Shown: positions 1 to 6,999 of the stretch, piece after piece
Position numbering within the stretch: the first letter of the stretch is position 1
Layout: every line of letters begins with the position of its first letter
DNA from: Candidatus Hodarchaeota archaeon
GTDB taxonomy: Archaea > Asgardarchaeota > Heimdallarchaeia > Hodarchaeales > Hodarchaeaceae
Direction: 5' to 3'
Length of the DNA: 15,325 nucleotides
Assembly (NCBI GenBank): GCA_030589605.1
Contig: JAUUVJ010000032.1
Span: forward strand, 1 to 15,325
Program-made: the position numbers and the translations under genes
Notes under the pieces: model-generated
Told to the model about the DNA's origin: nothing
Seen by the model: the letters and a program-made list of their open reading frames with translations, nothing else
Database searches by the model: none

Positions 1-151
1 ATTTACAGTTGTATAACATTTTTTGATTACAATATGAGTTTGACGACATTAGATTAGATATAATTATACTTTCAATCCCTTTGCTTTTTCAATTAGTAGA
101 GATGATGTAGAAATAAGGTATTACAAATTTCAACTCAAATCTCCAAGTTTT

Positions 152-170
152 AAGTAATCACTGATTACTT
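152..170. repeat. Inverted repeat over the JAMM gene stop codon
   Basis: A perfect 8-bp inverted repeat (AAGTAATC / GATTACTT) with a 3-base loop covers the TGA stop of the minus-strand gene that ends at 158. It could act as a 3'-end hairpin for that transcript, but no clear T-tract follows on the minus strand, so the role is uncertain. The remaining bases 1-151 are AT-rich and show no gene. Confidence 0.4.
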
Positions 171-634
171 AAAGAATATGGAATCTCAATGATTTTATCT
201 CTATAAAAGCTGAATATTCTTAGTAGTGGAGTCTTTGCAGCACTTGCAATCATCCATATGTATGGATGTGGCCAAAAGCGCATATAATAACGGTCTTTCT
301 TTGATGGATAACTATTTGCATTTTTAGGATGAGTATGAAAGAACCCCAGTAGAATTAATCCGTTTTGTTCGTGAATTTGAATTTCTTTTATCATTCTTTC
401 ATAATCAAGTGAAAAACTCGTTTCAGATTTGTCTAAATTTTCCATTGGGATAAATTTATTCATTTTGATGACCGATTCGTTATAGCTACCAAATCCTAAA
501 CCCACCTGTTCCATTTTTAAAGATTCAGCAATTAAGTTCTGAATCTGACTGTATACATGAGATTCAAGAATGAGAATTCTCTCTTTAAATTCAAAATTTT
601 TGTTCTTATTGGATTTCTGACTATAGGATCCCAA
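158..634 (-). CDS. JAMM/MPN-domain metalloprotease-like protein
   Basis: A 158-residue single-domain protein of the JAB1/MPN/Mov34 (JAMM) family, zinc isopeptidases that cut ubiquitin-like modifiers from proteins. The metal-site residues are visible: catalytic Glu42 in an ExxGxxxG context (EQVGLGFG), then His100, His102, Ser111 and Asp114 in HTHP...PSKKD. The segment between the second His and the Ser is one residue longer than the usual HxHx7Sx2D pattern. The frame opens just after the stop of the upstream gene and its first usual start is TTG at 634; the next Met (41) directly precedes the catalytic Glu and is too late. It lies 45 bp downstream of a beta-CASP nuclease on the same strand, so co-transcription is likely. 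The substrate is unknown. Family confident, activity inferred. Confidence 0.85.
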   Translation of the reverse strand: MGSYSQKSNKNKNFEFKERILILESHVYSQIQNLIAESLKMEQVGLGFGSYNESVIKMNKFIPMENLDKSETSFSLDYERMIKEIQIHEQNGLILLGFFHTHPKNANSYPSKKDRYYMRFWPHPYIWMIASAAKTPLLRIFSFYRDKIIEIPYSLSNQ

Positions 635-679
635 TTTGATGCCTACAAAAAACTCTTTTGTTTCAATTAATCTATTAAA

Positions 680-2071
680 TTAGGGAAATTCGGGAAGCAT
701 ATCATTTGTGATCAAGATATCTGCTTCATATCCGATTTTTCGTATTTCCCGTGCATAATTCTCTTGAGCTTCAGGTTCTCCATGAATGGTGTATATTTTA
801 GATGGGGAAGTATATCTTACTAATTGAGTAAGACCATCTAATGAGGAATGACCTGAGAAAGCAAATCTCTTCACTTCTAATGAAAGTGTAACATCGTTTA
901 TCCTTCCGAATCCGTTATCTAGGCTCAAATTCTTTTTTCCAGAGACTATATCCGATCCTGTTGTTCCTTCAACTTGATATCCAACTACAAATAATCCATT
1001 TGAAGGATCACTTCCGCAATATCTAAGGTAATCATAAACAGGTCCGCCTTCAAGCATTCCAGAGGTTGTCAAAATTATGCTTGCTTTGTCCTGACATCCT
1101 AATTTTTCACGTTTTCTACCACGTTTTCCTGAAACTTGAACATCATCGATCGTTTTCACCCATTCATGTTCAAAAGGAGAAAAAAGACCTTTTTCTTTTA
1201 ATTCAATCAATAATCGTGGAGAAATCCATTTTTCATTCATATACTTCTGATAAATGTTATTCATATCAAGAATCATTCCATCAACATAAAGCGGATATTT
1301 TCTTAAAAATGAATCAAAGTCAGACACCAAGTATGATTGAATTTCTTGTGATCTCCCTAAAGCAAACGATGGAATTATTGCTTTTCCTCCTCGTGAATAA
1401 CATTTCAATAATGATTTTGTTAAGTTGGAAGTAATTATCTTTCTATTATCCATTTTTCTATTAGCATTCGTAGTTTCAGTCAATAATACATCAATAGGCT
1501 CATCAGGATCAGGATAAGTCATTGGATCGTGATATGGAGTTTTAGCATCATTAAAATCGCCAGAATAAAAAATTCTAGTTCCATCCCAATCAAGAAGAAT
1601 AGCAGCACTGCCAAGAATATGACTAGCATCATAAAATTCAGCCGTGATCCCATTAGCTATTTTGAATTTTTTAGAATAGTGATGTACACTTATTTTATCC
1701 AGCGCATTGTGAAGATGGCTAAAGCTGTAATGATGAGGTCCTTCAATTTTCAAATGATCTTTCCATAAAATCTTTATAATATCCTTTGTTGGAATGGTCA
1801 TATGGACTGATCCATTATAACCAGCTCGATAAAGAGCTGGAATATAGGCAGAATGATCTATATGAGCATGTGAAAGCAATACTGAATCTACACTTGAAAT
1901 ATAGTCATCTATTCCTTCAGGTGGAGTTGAAAATAAACCTGTTTTTCTGGGATGTAGCTGAATGCCTGCATCAAGTACAATTCGTCTATCCTTATCAGAA
2001 ATCATTACACATGATTTGCCTACAGAGTCAGACGCACCGAAAACTCTAATTTCTAACATTTTTTGAAACAC
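680..2071 (-). CDS. Beta-CASP metallo-beta-lactamase ribonuclease (archaeal CPSF-like)
   Basis: A 463-residue metallo-beta-lactamase/beta-CASP nuclease, the family of CPSF73, archaeal aCPSF and RNase J, which cut or trim RNA 3' and 5' ends with two zinc ions. Visible motifs (numbering from the GTG at 2071) are HAHIDH at 68-73, DASHILGS with His151, YSGDF with Asp172, a beta-CASP acidic motif in LLTETTN, His408 in FSGHSS and His430 in IHGEPEA. There is no N-terminal KH extension, so it resembles the shorter aCPSF2 type rather than the KH-bearing transcription-termination factor aCPSF1/FttA. The frame starts at GTG 2071, but the ATG at 2059 (Met5) fits the usual start of the fold and a TATA-like ATTATA upstream. 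It is followed by the JAMM gene. The choice among beta-CASP subfamilies is less certain. Confidence 0.92.
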   Translation of the reverse strand: MFQKMLEIRVFGASDSVGKSCVMISDKDRRIVLDAGIQLHPRKTGLFSTPPEGIDDYISSVDSVLLSHAHIDHSAYIPALYRAGYNGSVHMTIPTKDIIKILWKDHLKIEGPHHYSFSHLHNALDKISVHHYSKKFKIANGITAEFYDASHILGSAAILLDWDGTRIFYSGDFNDAKTPYHDPMTYPDPDEPIDVLLTETTNANRKMDNRKIITSNLTKSLLKCYSRGGKAIIPSFALGRSQEIQSYLVSDFDSFLRKYPLYVDGMILDMNNIYQKYMNEKWISPRLLIELKEKGLFSPFEHEWVKTIDDVQVSGKRGRKREKLGCQDKASIILTTSGMLEGGPVYDYLRYCGSDPSNGLFVVGYQVEGTTGSDIVSGKKNLSLDNGFGRINDVTLSLEVKRFAFSGHSSLDGLTQLVRYTSPSKIYTIHGEPEAQENYAREIRKIGYEADILITNDMLPEFP

Positions 2072-2221
2072 TTGCCTATAATGAGGAAGAATCGGTTTAA
2101 TTAACAGTAGAAAAGAAAAGAAATTTGTAGTTTTTCGTTCAGAATCTAGAATATGGAATATTAACGTGAAACTTATTGAATATTCAGGGAGAATAATTGA
2201 TAATCGTACTTACATCGAAAA

Positions 2222-2231
2222 GCCTATATAG
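2222..2231 (+). promoter_or_regulatory. TATA-box promoter of the NfeD-like gene
   Basis: CCTATATAG follows an A-rich BRE-like stretch (GAAAAG). It is centred about 37 bases before the ATG at 2264, which predicts a leader of roughly ten bases. It lies in the divergent 192-bp gap shared with the beta-CASP gene on the other strand. Confidence 0.5.
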
Positions 2232-2263
2232 ACAATCAGACAATAAGGATGAAATGACTACAA

Positions 2264-2974
2264 ATGGTAACAGATCCTCAACAAATAACAATCTCGGGAA
2301 TCGGAATTGGTATCTTTTTATTGTTTATAGGTTCTCTTCTTAATATTCCATTGATATACGATATAGGATTCCTTCTTTTTCTAGGATCTATTATAATTAC
2401 ATTTATCCAATGGTTTACGACTGGTGGAGCTATTGAAATGCTGAACTGGCTTCCAATCATTCTGATTTTATCCATTATTATGACGCTTAGTAGTGATTTC
2501 GTTTCTCAATCAGAGGAAACAAATTTTCTCACATTACCATTAATAATTCTCGTAGTAATAATTGTTATAGGATTCATTACCACACAAGGAGGTGATCTAA
2601 GTTTTATTGTACCATTCTTGCTCCCTGTGATTGGTATCGGATTAATAAGTTTAGTTGTCGGAGAAAGCCTCTGGCAAGATCCTATCAGAGGTTTAACATA
2701 TGGAATAGGCGTATTAGGTATTTTAGTTATGATTATATGGATAAAAGTTAGAAAAACACAGCAATTAATACCTGTAGCTGGTGATCGAACATCTATTGTA
2801 GGAACTCGGGGAAAAGTAACTATTGAGATTAGTCCTAAACTAGAGGGAAGAGTAAGAATAGGAGGAGCTATTTGGAAAGCTGAATCTGATGTCTTTATTG
2901 AAGAAGATGAGACAATAGAAGTTATTGGGATATCCGAAAACAAGTTAGTGTTGAAAGTAGCTAGAATAACATAA
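2264..2974 (+). CDS. NfeD-like membrane protein with C-terminal OB-fold
   Basis: A 236-residue membrane protein. About six hydrophobic segments fill residues 8-162 (roughly 8-27, 30-50, 62-80, 92-108, 116-134 and 145-162). A soluble tail at 165-236 has the NfeD C-terminal pattern: a G-x-x-G-x-V start (VGTRGKVTIEISP), then a GRVRIGGAIWKAESD core and an E-x-I-EV-G-I end. NfeD OB-fold proteins usually pair with SPFH/stomatin-type membrane proteins and influence membrane microdomains. No SPFH gene is adjacent here, and it appears to be transcribed alone. The ATG at 2264 is the first start after an in-frame TGA at 2255. The family call rests on the tail; the exact role is unknown. Confidence 0.8.
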   Translation: MVTDPQQITISGIGIGIFLLFIGSLLNIPLIYDIGFLLFLGSIIITFIQWFTTGGAIEMLNWLPIILILSIIMTLSSDFVSQSEETNFLTLPLIILVVIIVIGFITTQGGDLSFIVPFLLPVIGIGLISLVVGESLWQDPIRGLTYGIGVLGILVMIIWIKVRKTQQLIPVAGDRTSIVGTRGKVTIEISPKLEGRVRIGGAIWKAESDVFIEEDETIEVIGISENKLVLKVARIT

Positions 2975-3139
2975 ACAACAAAATAGAATTAATTCAAACT
3001 CATTAATTAGTTAAACATCAGCTCAATTCCGATTTTTTTCCTTTAGTAGTTTTATATCATCATCCAAAAATTCTTATTAAAGTATGATAACATCCGTTGA
3101 TTGAGCTAATACCCAAAAGGTTCTTGATAAAAACAAATT

Positions 3140-3213
3140 GGGCCGGTGGTCTAGCTCGGTATGACTCTACCCTCACACGGCAGAAATCGATGGTTCAAAT
3201 CCGTCCCGGCCCA
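3140..3213 (+). tRNA. tRNA-Val, anticodon CAC
   Basis: A complete 74-nt cloverleaf. The acceptor stem GGGCCGG pairs perfectly with CCGGCCC, followed by discriminator A3213. The D arm is GTC/GAC with the GG pair in its loop. The anticodon stem CTACC/GGCAG has one A-C mismatch; its loop CTCACAC carries anticodon CAC at 3174-3176. The T arm is GATGG/CCGTC with loop TTCAAAT. No intron is present and the 3' CCA is not encoded (TCT follows). It lies between the NfeD-like gene and the convergent MutS-family gene. No convincing TATA box is seen immediately upstream; a TTTATAT about 85 bases upstream is a weak candidate. Confidence 0.97.
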
Positions 3214-3273
3214 TCTGTATATATCTAAAATAAGACGTTTATACTCAGTGTATTGATCTTATGTTTATTATAT

Positions 3274-5478
3274 TTACTCCTCGCTATTCTCAAATGCATC
3301 TAAAATATAGGTATAAATTTCTTTTTCGGTTCCTTGTGAGATTTGTTGTAATCTTCTTACGATTAGTTCGGGAGTTGACCTGGCATATTTGTAATAGACT
3401 GGAGTTCGATTCACAATTAACTCTAAGTTTTCAGAGAGCCCCTGTGCCTCAATCCCATCTATTCGTATTTTTTCTTTACCATATTTTGCAATTAATTGTG
3501 CTAAATGAGTCACAAATAGGCCTACCGACTGAGGTGATTTCCCTAATAAATCTAAAAATGCTGCTATTACACGAGCTGACGCTCCTGGTTCAGAAATACT
3601 TTCCATTTCGTCTGCTAGCACCAATCTCGAGTTAGGGCTGAGGATCATTTGTGATAATACACGTAAAGTGCTTTCAAATGCCCCTGCATTCATTTGACCA
3701 GAGGATTTTCGATAGAAATGAAGTTCTTCGAAACCGCCTAAAATTGCATTTTTACATGGTATAGGCAACCCCATTTGGCTTAGAGTCACTATTATTGCCA
3801 TAGATACAATTAATGTCGTCTTACCTCCACTATTAGCCCCTGAGAGAAGAATTATTCGTTCACCGTTCACTGAATTCTCAATTTTACCAATTTCTCCAAA
3901 TGCATATGAAACTGGATCAAGTTTTAGATTTCCTCTCAGATGTTCTCTCTGAAGAAACAAATTGCGGGATTCTTCAGCGATTAACCCTGTACCCTGATTT
4001 TCAATAAGCTGGGGAAGAACTAAGTGATATCTCATAGTAAATTTTCCAATCATAAATAAGTAGTCTAGCTCTAACATGCAATTTAGGGCTTCTTTGGCCA
4101 AAGGTTCGAATTCTTTTAGAGCTTTAGCCAAGCCTACTTTCAATTCAAATGATTTCATTGCTCTTCGTTGACGTAAATAAGCTTTCAGTTTGTTAGATAC
4201 CTCATCTACAGGATCAACTGGATATCGAAGTTCTCTTGGGAAAATTCCAGTAAGATAATCTGTTTCATCACTTCGAAGATTTAGTTCTTGGATTAATCCA
4301 TTCTCAGCTTTTATAATGATTTCTTCTACTGCGAGATACAGTTCATCGTCTAAATATTCACGTAATTCGGTTTTACCTCCATCCCTTGAATAAGAGTGAT
4401 CTTCCGTCGCCATTTCTTTCAATAAGGCAAGAATTTTTTCCCCTCCCAACTCTACCGTGGTATCCTGAAGTTTACTTTCCAATTCCTCATTTAAAATAAG
4501 TAAACTTTCAGCTAATTTTGTTTCAAAGATATTTTCAGCTCTTAAGAGGCGTGAATATTCTTCATTTAGATCTTGATTCGGTTCCCCCGAATCATCCAGA
4601 TTAACGAGCTCGTTTCCCATCGTTACTAGCTTTTCTATATTTAAGTCACCGATAAATGTTCCTAATTCTGAAGAGGGGATGATTTGGAGCAATTTAGCTA
4701 ATCCTGAGATTGATTCTAGAATTCTCTTGTTATAAGCAAAGAAGCTTAAAGTTTTTTCAGGAAGAATTTGAATCAAATCATTACGTTGACTCTCTGCTAG
4801 CGTAATAACATTAGGAAAACCTTCATCAAGCATGATATTGGAACCAATCCAAATAACTTCATCATACCCTTCGAGAATACCAGAAATTTGATCAATGTCC
4901 TCGATATAAAGAATCTCACAATGTACCCCGATTTCATTTGAACTAAGTTCTTCGTAAATGCCTTTATCAGTGGATACAATAACTCTAGATGCCGTATCAA
5001 GACGATTACTCTGCTCTTTTAGGGGTGAAAGATTGCGAAACAGAACATTAAATTCTTTGAAAGAATGAGAAGTCTTTTTGATTAAAGAAGTGAACTGAGA
5101 AGCTAACCTTGAGGTACTCTGTCTGTCTCTTATTTTTCCTAGAGTGGAAAAAGGTAAGGGGAAAAATAGGTATAATTTTGATCGAGAATACATTGTATTT
5201 GCAAATTTTGATATAATATCCATGGTTCGATTATAGATGAGAATAGCATCGTCAGTTTTCAAAAAATTTTGGAGCTGTTCACCTGTCTCCTGAAAATGGA
5301 GATTTCGACATAAATTTAACGCAAATCGTTCGCCAACTCCTTCTATTGAAGAAATTTCGGCAATACGTGATTCCCTTAATGCAGTTAGAACTGCATTCTC
5401 GCTGCCAAATGCTGATGTCAGCTTGTCTTCAACTGATGGGCCTATGCCACGGATTTCTCGAAGATTATTAACGATCAA
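3274..5478 (-). CDS. MutS-family ATPase with N-terminal helix-hairpin-helix repeats
   Basis: A 734-residue protein. Two HhH motifs open it (IRGIGPS near residues 9-15 and IEGVGER near 45-51), a fold that binds DNA backbone non-specifically. A long lever/clamp-like helical middle with many charged heptads follows. The C-terminal MutS ABC-type ATPase has Walker A GANSGGKTT near 545-553, Walker B LVLADE near 620-625 and the signature-like SGQMNAGAFES between them. There is no recognisable MutS I mismatch-binding domain and no C-terminal Smr nuclease, so it resembles the archaeal HhH-MutS group related to MutS2/MutS5 rather than classical mismatch-repair MutS. The only start near the open end is TTG at 5478, with GGAAA a few bases upstream and TATAAT about 25 bases upstream. 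It lies 79 bp downstream of the SNM1-like nuclease on the same strand, suggesting a repair or recombination role. Confidence 0.88.
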   Translation of the reverse strand: MIVNNLREIRGIGPSVEDKLTSAFGSENAVLTALRESRIAEISSIEGVGERFALNLCRNLHFQETGEQLQNFLKTDDAILIYNRTMDIISKFANTMYSRSKLYLFFPLPFSTLGKIRDRQSTSRLASQFTSLIKKTSHSFKEFNVLFRNLSPLKEQSNRLDTASRVIVSTDKGIYEELSSNEIGVHCEILYIEDIDQISGILEGYDEVIWIGSNIMLDEGFPNVITLAESQRNDLIQILPEKTLSFFAYNKRILESISGLAKLLQIIPSSELGTFIGDLNIEKLVTMGNELVNLDDSGEPNQDLNEEYSRLLRAENIFETKLAESLLILNEELESKLQDTTVELGGEKILALLKEMATEDHSYSRDGGKTELREYLDDELYLAVEEIIIKAENGLIQELNLRSDETDYLTGIFPRELRYPVDPVDEVSNKLKAYLRQRRAMKSFELKVGLAKALKEFEPLAKEALNCMLELDYLFMIGKFTMRYHLVLPQLIENQGTGLIAEESRNLFLQREHLRGNLKLDPVSYAFGEIGKIENSVNGERIILLSGANSGGKTTLIVSMAIIVTLSQMGLPIPCKNAILGGFEELHFYRKSSGQMNAGAFESTLRVLSQMILSPNSRLVLADEMESISEPGASARVIAAFLDLLGKSPQSVGLFVTHLAQLIAKYGKEKIRIDGIEAQGLSENLELIVNRTPVYYKYARSTPELIVRRLQQISQGTEKEIYTYILDAFENSEE

Positions 5479-5557
5479 AGTAGTTTCCGTTCACTTAAGA
5501 TTATAATAATAGAGAAGGAAATTTAGTTTTTGTTTTTTTTCTGATAAAGGTTTCTCT

Positions 5558-6469
5558 CTAAATCTTTGTAACAGTTCGAGCTGAAATCAATTCTAGGAAT
5601 TTATGAACTTGAGAATATGAACAATGGTCAGAGTACGGGAAGAAATGAACATCCAATCGCTTTTGTTTCATTTGTATTGCCCATCCAGTAGGGGAAATTC
5701 GTAAAGCATTGGAAATTTTTAATTGTTCATTTTCTTCAATTCCCTGAAAGGTCTCAACCATTCTTCGGCTACCTACAAAGACTCCTGAGGATGTACTATC
5801 TGTAAAAAAATCCCATTCTCCTCCAATTTCTTTGTAAATATTGACCTTATATTCTGGTGCCCAGATCTTAACTTTTAATGCTTCACTCACAGTTTTCAAT
5901 AGTAATTCCTTCCCAATTTGATATGCAGCAATCCATATGTCTCTTTCAGGATAATTATCTCCAGAAAGAATTAAGGTAATAATCTCAGAAATTATTTCCT
6001 GCCTAGACGGAAACTGAAATATAGGATCTCTACCATACGTGAAGTCTAACCAAAGATGGTCTGCTCCTTTAATCAAGTTAAGTTCATCCACAATAGGAGA
6101 TCCTAGTCTAAAGTCCCCTGTGTACACCTCTTTCAAACCTTGTTCAGATTCAACTACAAACATTAAGCTACCTAAACAATGATTCGCATCAATAGCATGA
6201 ATGATATAAGAGTCAAAATCCAATGATTGATTCGGTTTAACAATAAGACACCTTTCTCTTGGAACCCGATGTAACACTTTGATAACCGCATATGTCTCCC
6301 TAGAGCATACAATTGTTGAATCTGGGTCAGATAGACTTAATTTTATTCCTGACATATGATCACTATGACCATGTGACAAAAAAAAGTAGTTTGAGGATGG
6401 TTTACGACGATCTTTCCGTCTAAATGGAAACTCATCAAAATAACTTTTAGCAATCGATGAGTAAACCAT
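5558..6469 (-). CDS. SNM1/Artemis-like metallo-beta-lactamase nuclease
   Basis: A 303-residue metallo-beta-lactamase-fold protein with the motif set of the SNM1/Pso2/Artemis DNA nucleases. These are SHGHSDH at 32-38, DANHCLGS at 94-101 with His97 (eukaryotic SNM1 has DANHCPG), YTGDFR at 116-121 with Asp119, LWLDFTY at 139-145 (SNM1 has LDTTY), and PYSDH ending in His282 (SNM1 has PYSEH). The family trims DNA ends and crosslink-repair intermediates 5' to 3'; some archaeal relatives may act on RNA. It is a compact version without N- or C-terminal additions. The ATG at 6469 has a good Shine-Dalgarno (GAGGT, about 6 bases upstream). It precedes the HhH-MutS gene and follows the 5S rRNA gene on the same strand. 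Confidence 0.87.
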   Translation of the reverse strand: MVYSSIAKSYFDEFPFRRKDRRKPSSNYFFLSHGHSDHMSGIKLSLSDPDSTIVCSRETYAVIKVLHRVPRERCLIVKPNQSLDFDSYIIHAIDANHCLGSLMFVVESEQGLKEVYTGDFRLGSPIVDELNLIKGADHLWLDFTYGRDPIFQFPSRQEIISEIITLILSGDNYPERDIWIAAYQIGKELLLKTVSEALKVKIWAPEYKVNIYKEIGGEWDFFTDSTSSGVFVGSRRMVETFQGIEENEQLKISNALRISPTGWAIQMKQKRLDVHFFPYSDHCSYSQVHKFLELISARTVTKI

Positions 6470-6628
6470 AAAATAACCTCAAAAAAGAAATCTAGAAGCT
6501 ATTATATTAATTTCGAGTCAAACTTACAAAGATAATTATTAAGAAGTATTTTTCGTCATTTAGAACGTTTAAAGAAAAAAATTATCTTGAAAAAGAATGT
6601 AAATAAATTTATTTGAACCTAAAGATAG

Positions 6629-6633
6629 AAAAA
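6629..6633 (-). terminator. T-tract after the permuted 5S gene
   Basis: On the minus strand TTTTT, then a T-rich run, follows the last strand of the flanking stem about 30 bases past the 5S core. A second longer T-run lies near 6572-6581. Archaeal transcripts commonly end at such U-tracts. Confidence 0.45.
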
Positions 6634-6662
6634 TGGGTTGTGTTGTAGAAATCCTTTCTGGG

Positions 6663-6803
6663 GATTCTGTTTCCGGGTTCGGAACGAGACCGGGTGTAAC
6701 TCAGGCCCTTTGGCCGGGTAAAACCCAGCTTTCTGATTTTCCCGTAGGCGCGAGCACAACAGTACAGATCAGAACGGAACCTAACTTAACTTTCGGCAGA
6801 ATC
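6663..6803 (-). rRNA. rrf: Circularly permuted 5S rRNA
   Basis: A GC-rich 141-nt island in AT-rich surroundings carries 5S rRNA with its halves swapped. In transcript order: GAUUCUG (6803-6797); GUUAAG of loop B (6790-6785); helix II 3' strand UUAGGUUC (6784-6777); helix V UUCUGAU (6774-6768); the loop E/helix IV region with the archaeal-style UGUACUG..GUGC.CGCGCCU..GGGAAA; helix V AUCAGAA (6737-6731); helix I GCUGGGU (6729-6723); turn UUU (6722-6720); helix I ACCCGGC (6719-6713); helix II GGGCCUGA (6708-6701); loop B UUACA; helix III CCGG (6693-6690); the 13-nt loop UCUCGUUCCGAAC; CCGG (6676-6673); and CAGAAUC (6669-6663). Helices I (7 bp), II (8 bp with GU pairs), III (4 bp) and V (7 bp) all form. 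Ordinary 5S starts and ends in helix I; here helix I is closed and the ends open in loop B, held by GAUUCUG/CAGAAUC. The exact mature ends are not determined. Confidence 0.92.
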
Positions 6804-6827
6804 TCGCAAGATTCCAACGCAACAAGT

Positions 6828-6852
6828 TATTAGTGCTATTAGACACTAATAG
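6828..6852 (-). other. Alternative hairpins at the 5S transcript start
   Basis: Two mutually exclusive perfect inverted repeats overlap. One is CTATTAG / CTAATAG with a 3-base loop (6836-6852). The other is TATTAGTG / CACTAATA with an 8-base loop (6828-6851). They lie at the transcription start predicted from the TATA box and would form the 5' end of the precursor, or could be a protein-binding site. Confidence 0.5.
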
Positions 6853-6869
6853 AGGCAAAATCATAAGTC

Positions 6870-6885
6870 TTTATATACTTTTTTC
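6870..6885 (-). promoter_or_regulatory. TATA-box promoter of the 5S rRNA gene
   Basis: On the minus strand an A-rich BRE-like stretch (GAAAAAAG) leads into TATATAAA (6877-6870), the best archaeal TATA box in the window. A start about 25 bases downstream (near 6848) would leave about 45 bases of leader before the 5S core. Its strength suits a stable RNA gene with its own promoter. Confidence 0.75.
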
Positions 6886-6989
6886 ATTTAGTCTTTCTTC
6901 CAAAAGGGTAAATAAGATATTATATCTTTAGTGAGATGAATGATCTGTTAAGGAATTAACATTAGTCATCATGCTATCGTTTGAAATAG

Positions 6990-6999
6990 CTTTTTATAA
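6990..6999 (+). promoter_or_regulatory. TATA box of mptE
   Basis: CTTTTTATAA overlaps the upstream GTG of the mptE frame. Its centre lies about 22 bases before the ATG at 7018, which predicts a leaderless or nearly leaderless message starting there and argues against the GTG. Confidence 0.5.

Noticed and set aside
2506..2943. 145-codon frame antisense to the NfeD-like gene
   Set aside because: It mirrors the hydrophobic codons of the real gene and has no family features.
3140..3213. Intron in the tRNA
   Set aside because: The anticodon loop is an intact 7 bases and the cloverleaf closes at 74 nt.
6663..6803. Two unrelated fragments or an assembly scramble of 5S
   Set aside because: The halves join without loss, helix I closes with a neat three-base turn, a new perfect stem pairs the ends, and a promoter and T-tract frame the unit. 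A random break would not be expected to create these. Read-level proof is still lacking.
6648..6815. Canonical bulge-helix-bulge splice site joining the 5S ends
   Set aside because: The internal loop is 6 by 9 bases and the helices are 6 and 7 bp, which does not match the 3-nt bulge and 4-bp helix rule.
6633..6833. Open frame of 66 codons on the plus strand over the GC-rich island
   Set aside because: It is the complement of the permuted 5S rRNA. It has no protein motif, and its composition comes from rRNA base pairing.
6633..6835. GC-rich island as SRP RNA, RNase P RNA or a riboswitch
   Set aside because: The SRP GGAAG/GCAGCC loops and the RNase P conserved core are absent, while 5S loop and helix signatures are present on the minus strand in swapped order.
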